Shown here: piece after piece, positions 48,961 to 59,423 of the stretch | Layout: each line of letters opens with the position of its first letter | Position numbering within the stretch: the stretch's first letter is position 1 | Assembly: GCA_037893245.1 (NCBI GenBank) | Contig: JBAIAA010000110.1 | Span: 930,001-994,000, forward strand | DNA from: Crossaster papposus | Taxonomy: Eukaryota > Echinodermata > Asteroidea > Velatida > Solasteridae | Length of the DNA stretch: 64,000 nt | Reading direction: 5' to 3' | Program-made: the position numbers and the translations under genes | Notes under the pieces: model-generated | Told to the model about the DNA's origin: nothing | Databases searched by the model: none | The model's input: only the letters and a program-made list of their open reading frames with translations

Positions 48961-50013
48961 TATGAGGTTGGAGGTAAACAAGCACCAGGCAAGGAAGTCC
49001 AAAGGGATCCAGCCAAATGAAGCAAGATGTATGGAAGAGGAACCTCCCTCTCCCCTTTTTGTGTCTTGGTCATTGTATTCCTCAGGAATTCATTTCAGAT
49101 ATCTAGGGGGATTTTCCTTCTTCCATGGTTAGCAATAGTCTGGAGTATATGTACTGGAAATAGAGACAGGAAATAGAAACATGCAGCTCAAAAGAACATG
49201 AATTATGAATGACATCATAATTTTGTCTGCAAACAAAAGTGACTCAAGAAATTTCCTTTCATTTCCACCAAAAAAAAGGAGAAAAGAAATATGTGCTTAT
49301 ATTGGTGTTGATGTATTACCAATCCTGCTGACAATAGTTCAAAGGATCAACAGCAGTAATAATACACACTTTCATGTCCAGCAGAGCATATAGTTGTGTG
49401 TACTATAATTGCCTGGTGAGCTCTGCAGATTTAGTGAAAGTTTCCCCGCTGTTGTTATCAAGTCATCTTTTGTTTGAAAAAAAAAAAATCCACAGGAACA
49501 TGACGCTCCATTGACGCAAACTGTGTGGTATCTATTTCTGGCCGGTGGAGTTTGGGCAGGGATACATGTGGATTTGTCTGGATCCAAAATTTGTTATGAC
49601 ACCTGACTCGTCATTTTTGTTGTTTTTGTTGGTTGGCGTTTTGAAAGGGTTTTTATTTTGGTGCGGCCAGCGGGTGACTGAATCACCTGCAGTTAGATGA
49701 AAAGCTTTGCAGTTGAGTGGACTGGTTTATTGGGAAAAAACTAATGTAATACATGCAATACGATTTATCAGGTCATTGCTGATGTAGTGTAACCAGTCTT
49801 TATAATTTAAAAAAAATATATGTTGGTGGACAAAACCCATTGAATTTGCATTACTCAAGAAGAACTTGAAATTCCATCTTATAAATAGTTTAATAGTTCA
49901 GCTTGTTTGTGATTGTCTTTGTTGCCAAAATTGTTGGGAGAAAAAAAATATTTCAAATTTGTGTTAACATTATTGTTGGGTATAAATGTTTTCAGTTAAG
50001 TTGCAGAGAGGGG

Positions 50014-50093
50014 GTGGGGGGGGGGGGGGGGTGGGGAAGAGGAGATGGGAACATGCCCTTCCACAATTTCCTAGTGCCCCCCCCCCCCCCCCC
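50014..50093. repeat. Paired G and C tracts
   Basis: A G-rich tract (about 50010-50030) and a C17 tract (50077-50093) on the same strand could pair as a hairpin around an approximately 45-bp loop. Confidence 0.8.
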
Positions 50094-51916
50094 AGGTGCC
50101 CCCTCCCTCCACAAAAACCTTGATATCCCTGTTTTCTTCCCAAACAAAGCGGAAACTCAACATACCATTAAAAGCTCATGACAATGTTGACCTAAACATA
50201 AACGACCACAATTTGAGTCTCTTCAAACTTCCTCCTTTTTTCTCCTTGTGTGGCAATTTTGATTGGCTTATACTGTTCATCAGACCTTTATTATGTCATA
50301 ACAGGATTAGCTTCTTCTTATTCTTTTCTTGTGGTTGATGATGATGATGATGAGTACATGGGCTTGCCCTGCCTGTGACTCATCCTGTGCATGATTGTTG
50401 TTGCTCTGTGACTGACAGGTCAATGGAATGCACCTACTGAACTGCAGGATTGTGGTTTTGGGGACACACACATAAAAGGTGACCCATTGAGTGCATCCAT
50501 TCAGAACGCTGCACAACTCGGAAACCACTTTAGTCACATCCGTGGAGTTCTTATTTTTCTTTTTCACAGTAAACCGGCACTATAAACCCGACTGGCATGC
50601 AATTATGACCTGTCATAATTATTTATGACTCCAAACAAATGCAGGTCTGGAGAAGTTTGTGTGTGCGTTTGAAATCCATTTAGAGTAGAGGACTTTGATT
50701 TTGGTGGATCATAATCTCGAGAAAAGTGGACTAGCGTGATTTTTGTTAGAGCACAGGCTCTATATGCTTGGAATAATGAAGTTGAAACATGGCAAGTCAA
50801 AGTAAGTCTTCTGTTTTGAATTTAAATTGAAATAACCCATACCTTTATTCTTCTTTTCCATTTCCTTGTTTTGTCTTTTCCTTATTTTCTTCTCTTTCCT
50901 ACCAAATCTGACTATCTTTTTTCTCTTCAGTTGTCTCACTCTTCTGTTCCTTATTTTTGTTTGTCTCATATTGTTTATCTTCAGTCATCACTTGTCTCGT
51001 TTTCTAAAATTTATCCCTGTACCTGTCAGCACCCACTGGTTCTGACAGTATGTGTTACAGATTCTTAGCATTTTTGCTCATCCAGGTTTGTTATTTTCTC
51101 TGATGTATTCCTCTTCTGATCATCATCGGGTATTTTGCCAACCACAGTACTCCGATTTCAGCCAGGCTTACTGTCAGCCACAAGTTACTGTTTCTTAAGG
51201 CATCTTGGCTAAGAAGCCTTAATATTTTATTTCACCAGCAGAGCTGTTGTGACCGAGTAACTTTTTTTTTACTAGATTCGCTAACTCTACGTCTCTGTCT
51301 AATCTTACAACGATCCAAAGTGGTTTTTATCCCCACCAGATATAGCTCCATGATATGACCATGGAGCTAGCAAAAGGAGCCATCAACCTCCCCATTTCAC
51401 CCCACTTACTTCAATCTAGAGTTACAAATTATGTCTTCTAGGTGTACATGTACCCTGACATTCTGATTTGAAAACATCTTATTAGATTCGATCTGCCTTC
51501 CAGGAGTAGGACATTAAACCTGATATGCTCACAGAAGATGTGCCCTGTCAGATCTTGAAAAGTTGATGCTGCATGGGCATCGGGCAACATAAATATTATT
51601 TACAGTTTTTTTCAGGCTAGTCTCACTCCATCTCTGAAAATCCAATAATTAACAACGGTAAGTCCATTGAATTTGGGCTGGTATTGAGCCGAGTCCCTCT
51701 TGTTGAAAACGGCTGAACACTCTCTTGATTTTTCTGATGTTGAACCACAAATGTTCTTTTTCAAGATTTGTATACAACTGGGCTTAATTGTTTATCACCG
51801 AGCACACAGTGTCACAGGAATATGTCTGTCAGATTTTAGTTGAGTCAACCGGGGACTCCTAAATACCAATTACATTGCCTTAATCGGGGAATGTTCTTTT
51901 TTGCTTGTTTTTATAG

Positions 51917-51992
51917 GAGACGGGAGATGGATGGACAGTTATTCTGTGAGGAACACGCTCCCAAAGACAAAGGCAAAGCTGTCAATGGGGAG
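51917..51992 (+). CDS. RAP1GAP: Rap1GAP common exon 2 (linker ahead of GoLoco)
   Basis: This is the first exon shared by all isoforms. The acceptor ttttatag follows a pyrimidine-rich stretch; the donor is GAG|gtaaga. The exon starts in phase 2 (first base completes an Arg codon) and ends in phase 0. It encodes residues 55-80, RRREMDGQLFCEEHAPKD and then KGKAVNGE, a charged low-hydrophobicity linker. The internal Met (position 51927) could act as a start if an isoform used a non-coding first exon. The family assignment comes from the exons that follow, into which it runs in frame. Confidence 0.8.
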
Positions 51993-53193
51993 GTAAGATG
52001 AAACGATTGTTTGCTTTCTTAATCGGCTTTCTTAACATTTGTGGGACTATCTGCCATTCAGCTTGTCGTACAGTTGCAAAGAGCATCATTAATACTTATG
52101 CATTTAATACGAAATATGCTCTGATTAAATTACTAATTTGCAAATTAAGGTTTGAATGAGTTATTTCTATTTGTAATTTTTTGGTCGATACTGAAACAAA
52201 CATTTAATCAAAAAATACTTTATCTCTCATTATTTTGAAAAGCTTTGTCAGTATCTTAATTTTTTCCAGGAATAATATCTTGATCATAAATCCAATACTT
52301 GCACTTAAATTAACATTATTTGATTTTTGTTTTAAATACTATCCCTGTAATTTAGTAAACTGATCAAAACTGTACGATGAGTAGTTTACACTAAAACTTC
52401 CAAAACCAAAAGTATATTTTCAAACCGAATAGATGCATAATTTACATGTACAGAAGAAAAACATTTTAGAAGGCTGGGTTAAAAGACGAGGTTACATTTT
52501 TATATTCGTAACTGTAGGGGGGGAGGGTGGTGGTACGGTGTGGGGTGTGCCATTCCCAAGAACTGACTAAATGATGTCACAATCCAATTCCTTGGAAGTA
52601 TTGTTATTGGGGTTTGGTTGGAAGCAGCCAAGATTCTTCTTTTACCCTAGGCTTAGCAGCTCCAAGGTTAACTTGTTCTTGTGGGTTTGGTCCTTCGTTG
52701 TCAAGTTATTTTTAAACATCTCCCCAAAAGTGTCAACGTTAGGTTGTTTATAGACTCTTTGTGTCACCTAATTAACTGTAAAGTCATCATGCCCCGATAC
52801 TAGCCCCTAACTAATCAACTAGCAAGGAATCACAGTACCACAAATGAATCATCAATTTATTATGGGGTTTCTGTGGATGAAACCTTTTAATGGAGATAGG
52901 ATGTACGCACAGAAAGCCTAGCCCCTTTTTTTGCTTCATATAACACCACTACTAGGACACTCGTCATTTCAGTCACAGACAAATCATTTTTGCTCCTGTA
53001 GGCACAATTCGATATCTGTTCCTTATCTTAACAAAATGCGGAACTTGTTAGCTTGCTATCCTATTCGTAGATCCAAGGTAAATGGTTTTTTTGATAATTG
53101 TGGAACTTCGTTTTATGGAGTTTACTTTATAGAGTCGTAAACAGAAGCAAAGGTCACAATTTGATGATTTGTTACTTTTCTTTTGGATAACAG

Positions 53194-53238
53194 AGTTCGC
53201 AAGACCTTGACTTCTTTGAACTGCTTCAGAAAATACAG
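53194..53238 (+). CDS. RAP1GAP: Rap1GAP exon 3, first half of GoLoco motif
   Basis: A 45-nt exon, phase 0 at both ends, between acceptor gataacag and donor CAG|gtaggg. It encodes residues 81-95, SSQDLDFFELLQKIQ. The FFELLQKIQ helix is the N-terminal half of a GoLoco (G-protein regulatory) motif. In vertebrate Rap1GAP proteins it has the same form (a phenylalanine-glutamate-leucine/methionine core then a Gln). GoLoco motifs bind GDP-bound G-alpha i/o and slow nucleotide release. Skipping this 15-codon exon alone would keep frame but remove half the motif. Confidence 0.9.
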
Positions 53239-53647
53239 GTAGGGTATGGTTGTTTTTGAAATCCAAATTCCCTATTTCTTTGTAATCAGAATATGTATAT
53301 ATCAGATTATCTGCTTATCAAACATTAGAATAATCACACCAAAGAGGCCGTGATAATGTTTGTTTTTTGGTAAGTTTTCGATTGAGAATGAGCGAATCCT
53401 CTACCGGCGGGAAATGTTCAAATTGTAAATAAAAATAAAAAAAGATTTTCAGATGTTTCGGGTAAATTTTCTTTTGAATTGCACTACAAACTCACGGAGG
53501 AGACTACATGGTTCTATCTCAAACTTCTTATTGTATTGCCTCTTAATTAATCGTGCAAACCTTCAAATCTTAACTTTAACAAAGTGTGGATGTAAGTATT
53601 ATTTCTTTATTTGTTGATATAAGTTTCTGCATTTTTTTAAAAACAGA

Positions 53648-53695
53648 GTGATCGCTTAGATGAGCAAAGATGTTCCCTCCCATTGGTACTCCAGG
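53648..53695 (+). CDS. RAP1GAP: Rap1GAP exon 4, second half of GoLoco motif
   Basis: A 48-nt phase-0 exon between acceptor aaaacag and donor CAG|gtaaaa. It encodes residues 96-111, SDRLDEQRCSLPLVLQ. DEQR is the conserved Asp/Glu-Gln-Arg signature of GoLoco motifs, in which the Arg reaches into the G-alpha nucleotide pocket. The following Cys-Ser-x-Pro matches the vertebrate Rap1GAP context. Joined to exon 3 it gives a complete GoLoco motif at about residues 86-104, so G-alpha coupling is likely retained. Confidence 0.9.
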
Positions 53696-55406
53696 TAAAA
53701 CACTATTTTTGTTTGGACAATTGACATTTTTTTAATTTCAAATTGTTTTTTTTTTTTTTTTTTTTTTCTTTTTTTGTTAACTTCACTGTACTTTATAATC
53801 AATATTTACTGCTTCATGAAACTGGTTTCTGTTTTGGGGTTTGAACTTTAATTTTATAAATGCTTAGCGAACATTTTAAGAACTATTAATCCTTTAAATG
53901 TTTGCCATTTTTCAAAGGCCGACGCCTGCTCATTACGTCCTCAGATAAGCGTGATAAATCAACAGTGACTGACATAAATCGAGGGCGGTCATTGGAAAAG
54001 TAAAAACTTAGTAAACTACCTTAGTTGGAACTCTACGTACATGTACATGCCCATAGGTCCCACGCCAGAATCCAACTTCATGAAGCTATACTTATTGGCA
54101 TGAAAAAGTTGAAGCAAAAACAGGTTATTAGCCATTATATTGCATATTGACTTGGGGCGGGTTCTCAATTTGTTTTTTGTTTTTTGCTTTAACCGACACA
54201 CAATCCTAATCATTAAAAGGTTAATCACTCAATGTCATGTGCAATTCCTTGTAATTACAAACAATAGAGAGCTTAATTCAGTCCTAAGCTGGGACGGTCT
54301 GCGGTGGTGATAATTAGATCATGGCTAGGACTATAGGACTCGGATCGGTGTTAGTCTGTCTGAGGATGAGGATGTGTGAGGATTTGAGAGGGTTGTTTGT
54401 GCCCTGTGGACACTCCTTTAGATTGATTGAGTGCTTCCAGCAAGAGAATGTCTAAAACCTCAACTTGTGAGAGCTTTCTAAAAAAAATTGACAAAAGAAA
54501 AGAAGGGTGCATATTAGTGGGATGATAAGGTTAAAAAGCAAAATGTGCTCAAGAAAGCCGATTTGTAGCCCCTTTATAAAAATATAACAAAACAAAATAT
54601 AACAAAATAACAAAATATAACATTTGTTTTGTTATTATTAGACCAAAGAAATAATTATGCATATTTTGTTGTGATAGCAAAAACATAATATTTTTTGGGG
54701 GAAATATGATGAAAAAAAAAGGTTTGTTATTCTTTGTTTATTGTTAAATTCTACATTGATATTTGCTGTATGCCATAATGCTGTGCAAAATACATTTTGA
54801 GTTTAATGTTCAGCTTTGTTTTGTGTTAGAATTTTTTTTGAGTTTTCGTATTAATTTTTAATTTTTTTCTTATCTTATCTTGAGGTTATTTGTTCAACAT
54901 GACCAAAAAAGGAAGTGTTTTTTCCTAGGCGGCCTGATTTCTATGAATGAGTCCACACATTTTCTCCCAATAGTTTGAATCGATATGTCACACTGTTTTT
55001 TCTTGATTGGCAGCACAGGTGCATCAACAGGAAACAACTAAACAAGATATAATGCTGTAAATGGGTCTCCTGCTCTGGGAGCTGAACCCTTGTATCTTTG
55101 CAGAATAGGGAAAATGTCCACCTGCTGAGCTTTATTCTTATTTTTTATTTATTTATTAATTTGTTTTTATTTTTATTTTTTTATTTTTTTAAATATTTTT
55201 TTTGGGGGGGAATAATGATTGAATGATCAATAAATCATACTGCTGTTTCATGAATCAAAAATAGCCAATATGGTAATTTTTCGATCGGAGATTACTTTTT
55301 GTGCCATGACTCTATTTAAAAAGACTCGTCCCCTAAAACTCCCCCAATTTCCTTTCCTTATAAATAAAATATATAAAAACTAAAATATGAATTGTTTTCC
55401 CCACAG

Positions 55407-55478
55407 AGTACTGGCTCTCCAGCCGCCGCCAAAGAAAGACTCAAAACGAGGAGCTCCAACACCTACAGAATAAAAGAG
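55407..55478 (+). CDS. RAP1GAP: Rap1GAP exon 5, linker between GoLoco and GAP region
   Basis: A 72-nt phase-0 exon between acceptor ttccccacag and donor GAG|gtagga. It encodes residues 112-135, starting STGSPAAAKERLKTRSSN and ending TYRIKE. It is a basic, Ser-containing linker. It occupies the place where vertebrate proteins carry a short linker ending in a conserved YPS motif, but the sequence here is not clearly conserved. A single exon of 24 codons flanked by phase-0 introns is a possible cassette exon. Confidence 0.85.
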
Positions 55479-55608
55479 GTAGGAAAACAGTTAGAACAGT
55501 CTTGTTCCTATGTGCCAGTCTTTAAAGTTACTTTCTAAGTATGATCTAGTGCAAAAGCATACAGTTTTAATTGAAATTTACTACCATTCTACTATTCTTC
55601 TTCTCCAG

Positions 55609-55800
55609 CTTCTTAAGAAGAACAGTCCGCATCCCTCCATCCTCCAGCCCCACAACGGAGGCTTCTGGATCGATGGTCTGGACCTTGACCCCTCAGCCAC
55701 CAACGATGTCACCGCTGACCTTTGCCCTTTCGCCTCGGACCGGCTGGTGTTGGAATACGACGACACTAACGAAATGTACAGGAAGCACTTCTACGGAAAG
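55609..55800 (+). CDS. RAP1GAP: Rap1GAP exon 6, N-terminal dimerisation/GAP scaffold region
   Basis: A 192-nt phase-0 exon with acceptor ttctccag and donor AAG|gtaggt, encoding residues 136-199. HPSILQPHNGGFWIDG matches the family block in which a Pro/Gln-x-Gly-Gly-Tyr/Phe-Trp-Ile opens the folded Rap1GAP region. MYRKHFYGK at the end matches the conserved Tyr-Arg-Lys-His-Phe segment just before the EHFNY strand. Between them is a less conserved acidic loop. In Rap1GAP structures this region forms the dimerisation domain N-terminal to the catalytic domain. Local GC content is clearly above that of the introns. Confidence 0.95.
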
Positions 55801-55927
55801 GTAGGTTGGATTTCAACCAACATGTCCTTGTATTCGGAGTGCTTGAGAAGGCCAGCTTGGTGAAGGTAGTAGATATTGATCTCGAGAAACAGTCGATCTG
55901 CAGGTTTGTTTTTGTAGTCGATCACAA

Positions 55928-55949
55928 GGGGGGGGGGGGGGGGGGGGGG
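55928..55949. repeat. Poly-G tract (22 G) in intron 6
   Basis: G22 located 128 bp after the exon 6 donor, inside the shortest part of the gene. It may affect transcription or splicing of that intron (inference). Confidence 0.95.
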
Positions 55950-56248
55950 CAAGACGAAATGAGCAGTTCTTCATTTTGTTTGTGGCACTCAAGTATAATT
56001 TGCTCACTGTTTATAATAATTATTGGGAGGCTAATCATCCTTACTCGCAGCTGGGGTGCTGAATTGCGAAGGACGCAGCTAAAATGTTGATGGCAAGTTA
56101 AGACGCCTCCATATACGACCCATCCGACCACGGAGCACAGCCGAAGCTTGTAAGGTTCTAGGAAAAGAAAAACAACAGTATGACAAGTATTAGCAGTGCG
56201 ATAATAAAATTGTGCACAACTTACAACAGAGTTTTGTTGTCATTACAG

Positions 56249-56352
56249 GAGCATTTTAACTACATAGCCATGGACGAGACCATGGGACCAATAGTACTAT
56301 CCATCAAACAAGAGACGATAAATACAGAAGAACAAATCAGAATATTACTAAG
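56249..56352 (+). CDS. RAP1GAP: Rap1GAP exon 7, EHFNY block
   Basis: A 104-nt exon, starting in phase 0 and ending in phase 2, with acceptor cattacag and donor AG|gtgaga. It encodes residues 200-234, beginning EHFNYIAMDETMGPIVLSIK and ending EEQIRILLR. The EHFNY...LG..V.S.K pattern and the closing LLR are strongly conserved in RAP1GAP and RAP1GAP2. It is part of the dimerisation/scaffold domain. Confidence 0.95.
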
Positions 56353-56755
56353 GTGAGAGAAACCCTGGAGGCCTTAATACTCTGTGACTTTTATGTACTT
56401 TTAGCCATACAAATAGTGTCGTTTTGCATCGAGAACAATAAAATATACGTGAATTTTTTTAGTAGCCTTATTTTTTAACCTGAGCAATTAAAATTGTTTC
56501 ATTGTGTTTATCTCCATGAACCCCATAAGGTTTTCGATGTTATATAATAAAATTGCTTGTCAACTGTAGCTGGCAAAATGTACGTGTTGACAACAGATTT
56601 AAAGTAATTTAAAAGGACCCAAGTTACTTTTTTAACTGTAGCAATTTTAGTAGCATACTTTCAAAGGTCTTACATTACGTCCAAAAGTATACTATCAAAT
56701 TTATATTGGTGACATTTTGGATCAATATATTTGGATCAATGATTCTCGTTGACAG

Positions 56756-56834
56756 ATGTCGGAATGGTACCACCCACGATCTGTTGCCTTTGTCCACCTT
56801 CGGAAACTCCCTTGTGCCGTCCAAAATTGCCAAA
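56756..56834 (+). CDS. RAP1GAP: Rap1GAP exon 8
   Basis: A 79-nt exon (first base completes the split Arg, ends phase 0), acceptor gttgacag and donor AAA|gtaaga. It encodes residues 235-260, including CRNGTTHDLLPLSTFGNSLV and then PSKIAK. The C/S-R/K-x-x-T-x-H-D/E-x-(I/L)-P pattern matches the family at the corresponding point. No unusual features. Confidence 0.95.
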
Positions 56835-56941
56835 GTAAGAATATTACTTCTCAATTTAAGAACTCTTTATTTGTTGCGGACGTGTGACCCTAATTGAGGT
56901 ACTTTAAACATAAATTATTTTATGCTTCAATTTTGTTTCAG

Positions 56942-56995
56942 GTACTAGATGAGGCTATTACCACAGAAAGATTTCAGCCTGTCCTTTTTCCCAAG
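56942..56995 (+). CDS. RAP1GAP: Rap1GAP exon 9
   Basis: A 54-nt phase-0 exon (acceptor tttgtttcag, donor AAG|gtaaaa) encoding residues 261-278, VLDEAITTERFQPVLFPK. RF.PVL(Y/F)PK is one of the best conserved blocks in the family and marks entry into the catalytic half of the protein. Confidence 0.95.
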
Positions 56996-57285
56996 GTAAA
57001 ATTTAGACCGTAAATCTTTATTATTCATTTACTTTTGGCAATGATGGTACTTACTCAGAGTTTGTGTGGTATATTTGTCGTTCTTTATGTTGACTTTGGA
57101 GAATCCAATCCATACAGTGATGTTTACGCTTCCCATCAACGAAAGAAAGCGCGTCTCTAAAGTGAAAACGTTTGGTAGAGTGGGCCCTGCGGTTCAAAAG
57201 GGTCAAACAGCTAGCAAATCCTCACCACCAAACAAATAAATATAAGGGTAAAAAACAAATTATTGACCGTTGCCTGTTTTCATAG

Positions 57286-57470
57286 GCCTCCGACCTCATC
57301 GTGACGTACGATGAACACATGTGTGTGAAGAACTTTAAATTTGGTGTCATCTACGAGCGATACGGCCAGACAACGGAGGAAGAGCTCTTTGGTAACGTCA
57401 ACACTAGCGATGCCTTCAACGAGTTCCTGGAGGTGATTGGCGATAAAATACAGCTGAAAAACTTCACTGG
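57286..57470 (+). CDS. RAP1GAP: Rap1GAP exon 10, start of Rap-GAP catalytic domain
   Basis: A 185-nt exon, phase 0 start and phase 2 end, acceptor tttcatag and donor GG|gtgaga. It encodes residues 279-340, with ASDLIVTYDEH, NFKFGVIYERYGQTTEEELF and FNEFLEVIGDKIQLKNF. These are classic Rap-GAP (Pfam Rap_GAP, PF02145) blocks: the KFGV(I/V)Y strand, the QT.EEE(L/I)F motif and the FL..LG..I.L..F.G segment that leads to the FRGGLD motif in the next exon. Confidence 0.97.
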
Positions 57471-57495
57471 GTGAGAACACAGAATATGATAAAAC

Positions 57496-57800
57496 CAGAG
57501 TTGTATTCGAGTCCCTGCAAGTCCTTTCACAAGTCATGTCACAAGTCTTTCCTATAACCAGTTCGCGCCGGAGGACGTATATAAACCCGTCACAAGCAAA
57601 GCCAGAAATGTCCGTCAGCAGCTAGCAAGGCCGAAAATATCATAAGTGTGCTTTCCAATACAATCGGCCTAAACCCAAGTCCGATCAAGTTTCGTTAAAA
57701 AATAATCTCGCGCCTCGACTCGGTGAATGTTACAATAATCCCGGCGCGAACTGGTTAAAGCCAGTCACAAGTAACTGGATGTACAATTACACAATATTTG
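57496..57800. mobile_element. hAT-type MITE (family B) disrupted by a family C MITE
   Basis: The left end CAGAGTTGTATTCGAGTCCC and inner CAAGTCC repeats run to 57556. The family C element at 57557-57755 then interrupts it. The family B interior (AAGCCAGTCACAAGTAACTG) resumes after 57757, but no right terminus is recognisable. It lies in the intron between exons 10 and 11. Confidence 0.8.
57557..57755. mobile_element. MITE family C with perfect terminal inverted repeats
   Basis: Termini ACCAGTTCGCGCCGG and CCGGCGCGAACTGGT are perfect inverted repeats of 15 bp, flanked by TA on both sides. It is inserted in a family B element. The interior carries CAGCTAGCAAGGCCGAAAAT, shared with other family C copies. 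It is the youngest-looking member in the window. Confidence 0.9.
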
Positions 57801-57944
57801 TTTTTACATTTGATGGAATCTGTAACATTAAAAGTAGTTTTGACAATATGTTTGTATATATTGCCGGTATCTTGTGGCATCGTATGAAATCAAATTAAGT
57901 GTGCGACTTTTTAAGAGATGTTTTTTTCTGGTGTTTACTGTTAG

Positions 57945-58074
57945 ATTTCGTGGAGGTCTTGATGTGCAACATGGACAGACTGGCACACATTCCATCTACA
58001 CAGAACACCTTAGCAGGGACATCATGTTTCATGTATCCACGTTATTACCGCACACGGAGGGCGACAAACAACAG
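57945..58074 (+). CDS. RAP1GAP: Rap1GAP exon 11, FRGGLD block
   Basis: A 130-nt exon (first base completes the split Gly, ends phase 0), acceptor tactgttag and donor CAG|gtaaat. It encodes residues 341-383: [51 protein letters not shown] and (E/D)[14 protein letters not shown] are diagnostic of the Rap-GAP family (also seen in SIPA1-type GAPs). The domain core strands come directly before the catalytic Asn helix encoded by exon 12. Confidence 0.97.
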
Positions 58075-58504
58075 GTAAATAAATAAAATAAATAAGAGAA
58101 AGCGTGTGTATCTTCCGATAGAAATCCAGAATCTGCTGGTGGATAACTTGCCTTTCGGAGAGATTTGTGCTTTGCTCACCAATGTTTTTTAAACTCTGAT
58201 CATGATATGGTCAACTTTTAAAGTTGGGCCTGTGTGTTCACTTGTCATAAAAATATGAATGTTTTCAAAAAGTTTACTGTCTGACATTTAGAGTGTCGAG
58301 TAAAGGAACCTCATTTTCATAAGACAGTTTTATTGTTTGATTGAGAGTGTTTATTGTAAAATTGCTCTGCTAAAACGTTCACAAGAATTCTGTCTGATGC
58401 AGTATTTTAAGAGGTGCCATATCCAGTTTTATGTAACCTAATCAGTAAGGAGATAGTTGGTGGTTGCCTATCTAATGATGCTCATCATTCTTCCTTCAAA
58501 ACAG

Positions 58505-58660
58505 TTACAGCGGAAAAGACACATAGGAAACGACATCGTAGCCATTGTATTCCAAGAGGAGGACACGCCCTTTGTCCCCGACATGATTGCTTCCAACTTC
58601 CTTCATTCCTTCATCGTGGTGCAAGCTATTGAGCCAAATACAGAGAACACAAGATACAAG
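58505..58660 (+). CDS. RAP1GAP: Rap1GAP exon 12, catalytic Asn thumb
   Basis: A 156-nt phase-0 exon (acceptor caaaacag, donor AAG|gtgcgc) encoding residues 384-435. It begins [20 protein letters not shown] and continues [16 protein letters not shown]. The Asn in HIGND (residue 392) is the catalytic 'Asn thumb' that replaces the Arg finger/Gln mechanism of Ras-GAPs, equivalent to Asn290 of human Rap1GAP; the preceding His (389) corresponds to His287. All key residues are present, so the enzyme should be active on Rap1-GTP. The donor gtgcgc is weaker than the others. Confidence 0.98.
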
Positions 58661-58970
58661 GTGCGCGGACCCATGATGCACTCTGAACATTTTTCAGCTT
58701 CTTCGTCTCTCTGAACCCTCCTACTGTTACAACTATAAACTGGACCAAATCGTTATAATTTTTTGTCCTAGAAGGATTTTCCATCCATTGGTAGCTTGTT
58801 TGGGCTTTGAGTGGTGATGGAAGGTGTGCTTGTCCATTTTTTGTGGGCCACTCTGTATAAAGGCAGCTATCATTTAACTACAAATACAGAAGAGATAATA
58901 AGGAACAGCAATTTAAAGACATTCCAAAACAAGGCAATATAACAATGAGTTTGTGTGTTAATTTCTCCAG

Positions 58971-59129
58971 GTTGCAGTGACTGCAAGGGATGATGTCCCG
59001 TTCTACGGGCCGGCCCTTCCCACTCCGTCCGTCTTCAAGAAGGGTCCCGAATTCCGCGAGTTCATACTGACCAAACTTCTAAACGGAGAGAACGCCTGCT
59101 ACAAGGCTGATAAATTCAGCACCATACAG
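58971..59129 (+). CDS. RAP1GAP: Rap1GAP exon 13, end of catalytic domain
   Basis: A 159-nt phase-0 exon (acceptor tttctccag, donor CAG|gtgagt) encoding residues 436-488: [40 protein letters not shown], then [48 protein letters not shown] is the C-terminal part of the Rap-GAP domain in all family members. Conservation is near complete, and the domain has its normal length. Confidence 0.97.
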
Positions 59130-59423
59130 GTGAGTGAACGTCTGTGGTTTCCTCGTGTTCCATCTACATTCATTGGCTTCTGGCTATCGTGTACTGGCAA
59201 TTAGCGCAATAAAAGTTGTTGATTGGATGCAAACTACATTAATTTTGAATTGTTGGGTGTATATTGGATATAGATTAGAACTTTGCCAGCAGCTGATCCT
59301 TGAATACTTGTTAGTGTCGTTGCGCAGTGGGTCACGTCGGGTAGCATATTGTAGGCAGGAAGTGTTTTTTGGTACACAGTGATTTATGACATTGTTGTTT
59401 GCAGTGATTTATTTGTAGGCGAA

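Larger units (their letters stand above)
37195..51916 (+). other. 14.7-kb intron between exon 1c and common exon 2
   Basis: A large intron upstream of the common coding part, rich in elements: family C MITEs (37249-37459, 40371-40592), two head-to-tail family A MITEs (38490-38947) and SINE-like sequences (41017-41100, 41461-41610, 45822-46020). It also holds a 116-bp tandem duplication (42504-42700), a perfect palindrome (43590-43627), a minisatellite (44718-44910) and a Harbinger-like MITE (47273-47577). Further family A copies lie at 44128-44325, 46564-46859, 47975-48360 and 48813-48960. From about 49 to 51.9 kb I see only simple-sequence tracts. Confidence 0.75.

Noticed and set aside
57280..57537. 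85-codon minus-strand frame over exon 10
   Set aside because: Antisense shadow of a well-supported Rap1GAP exon.
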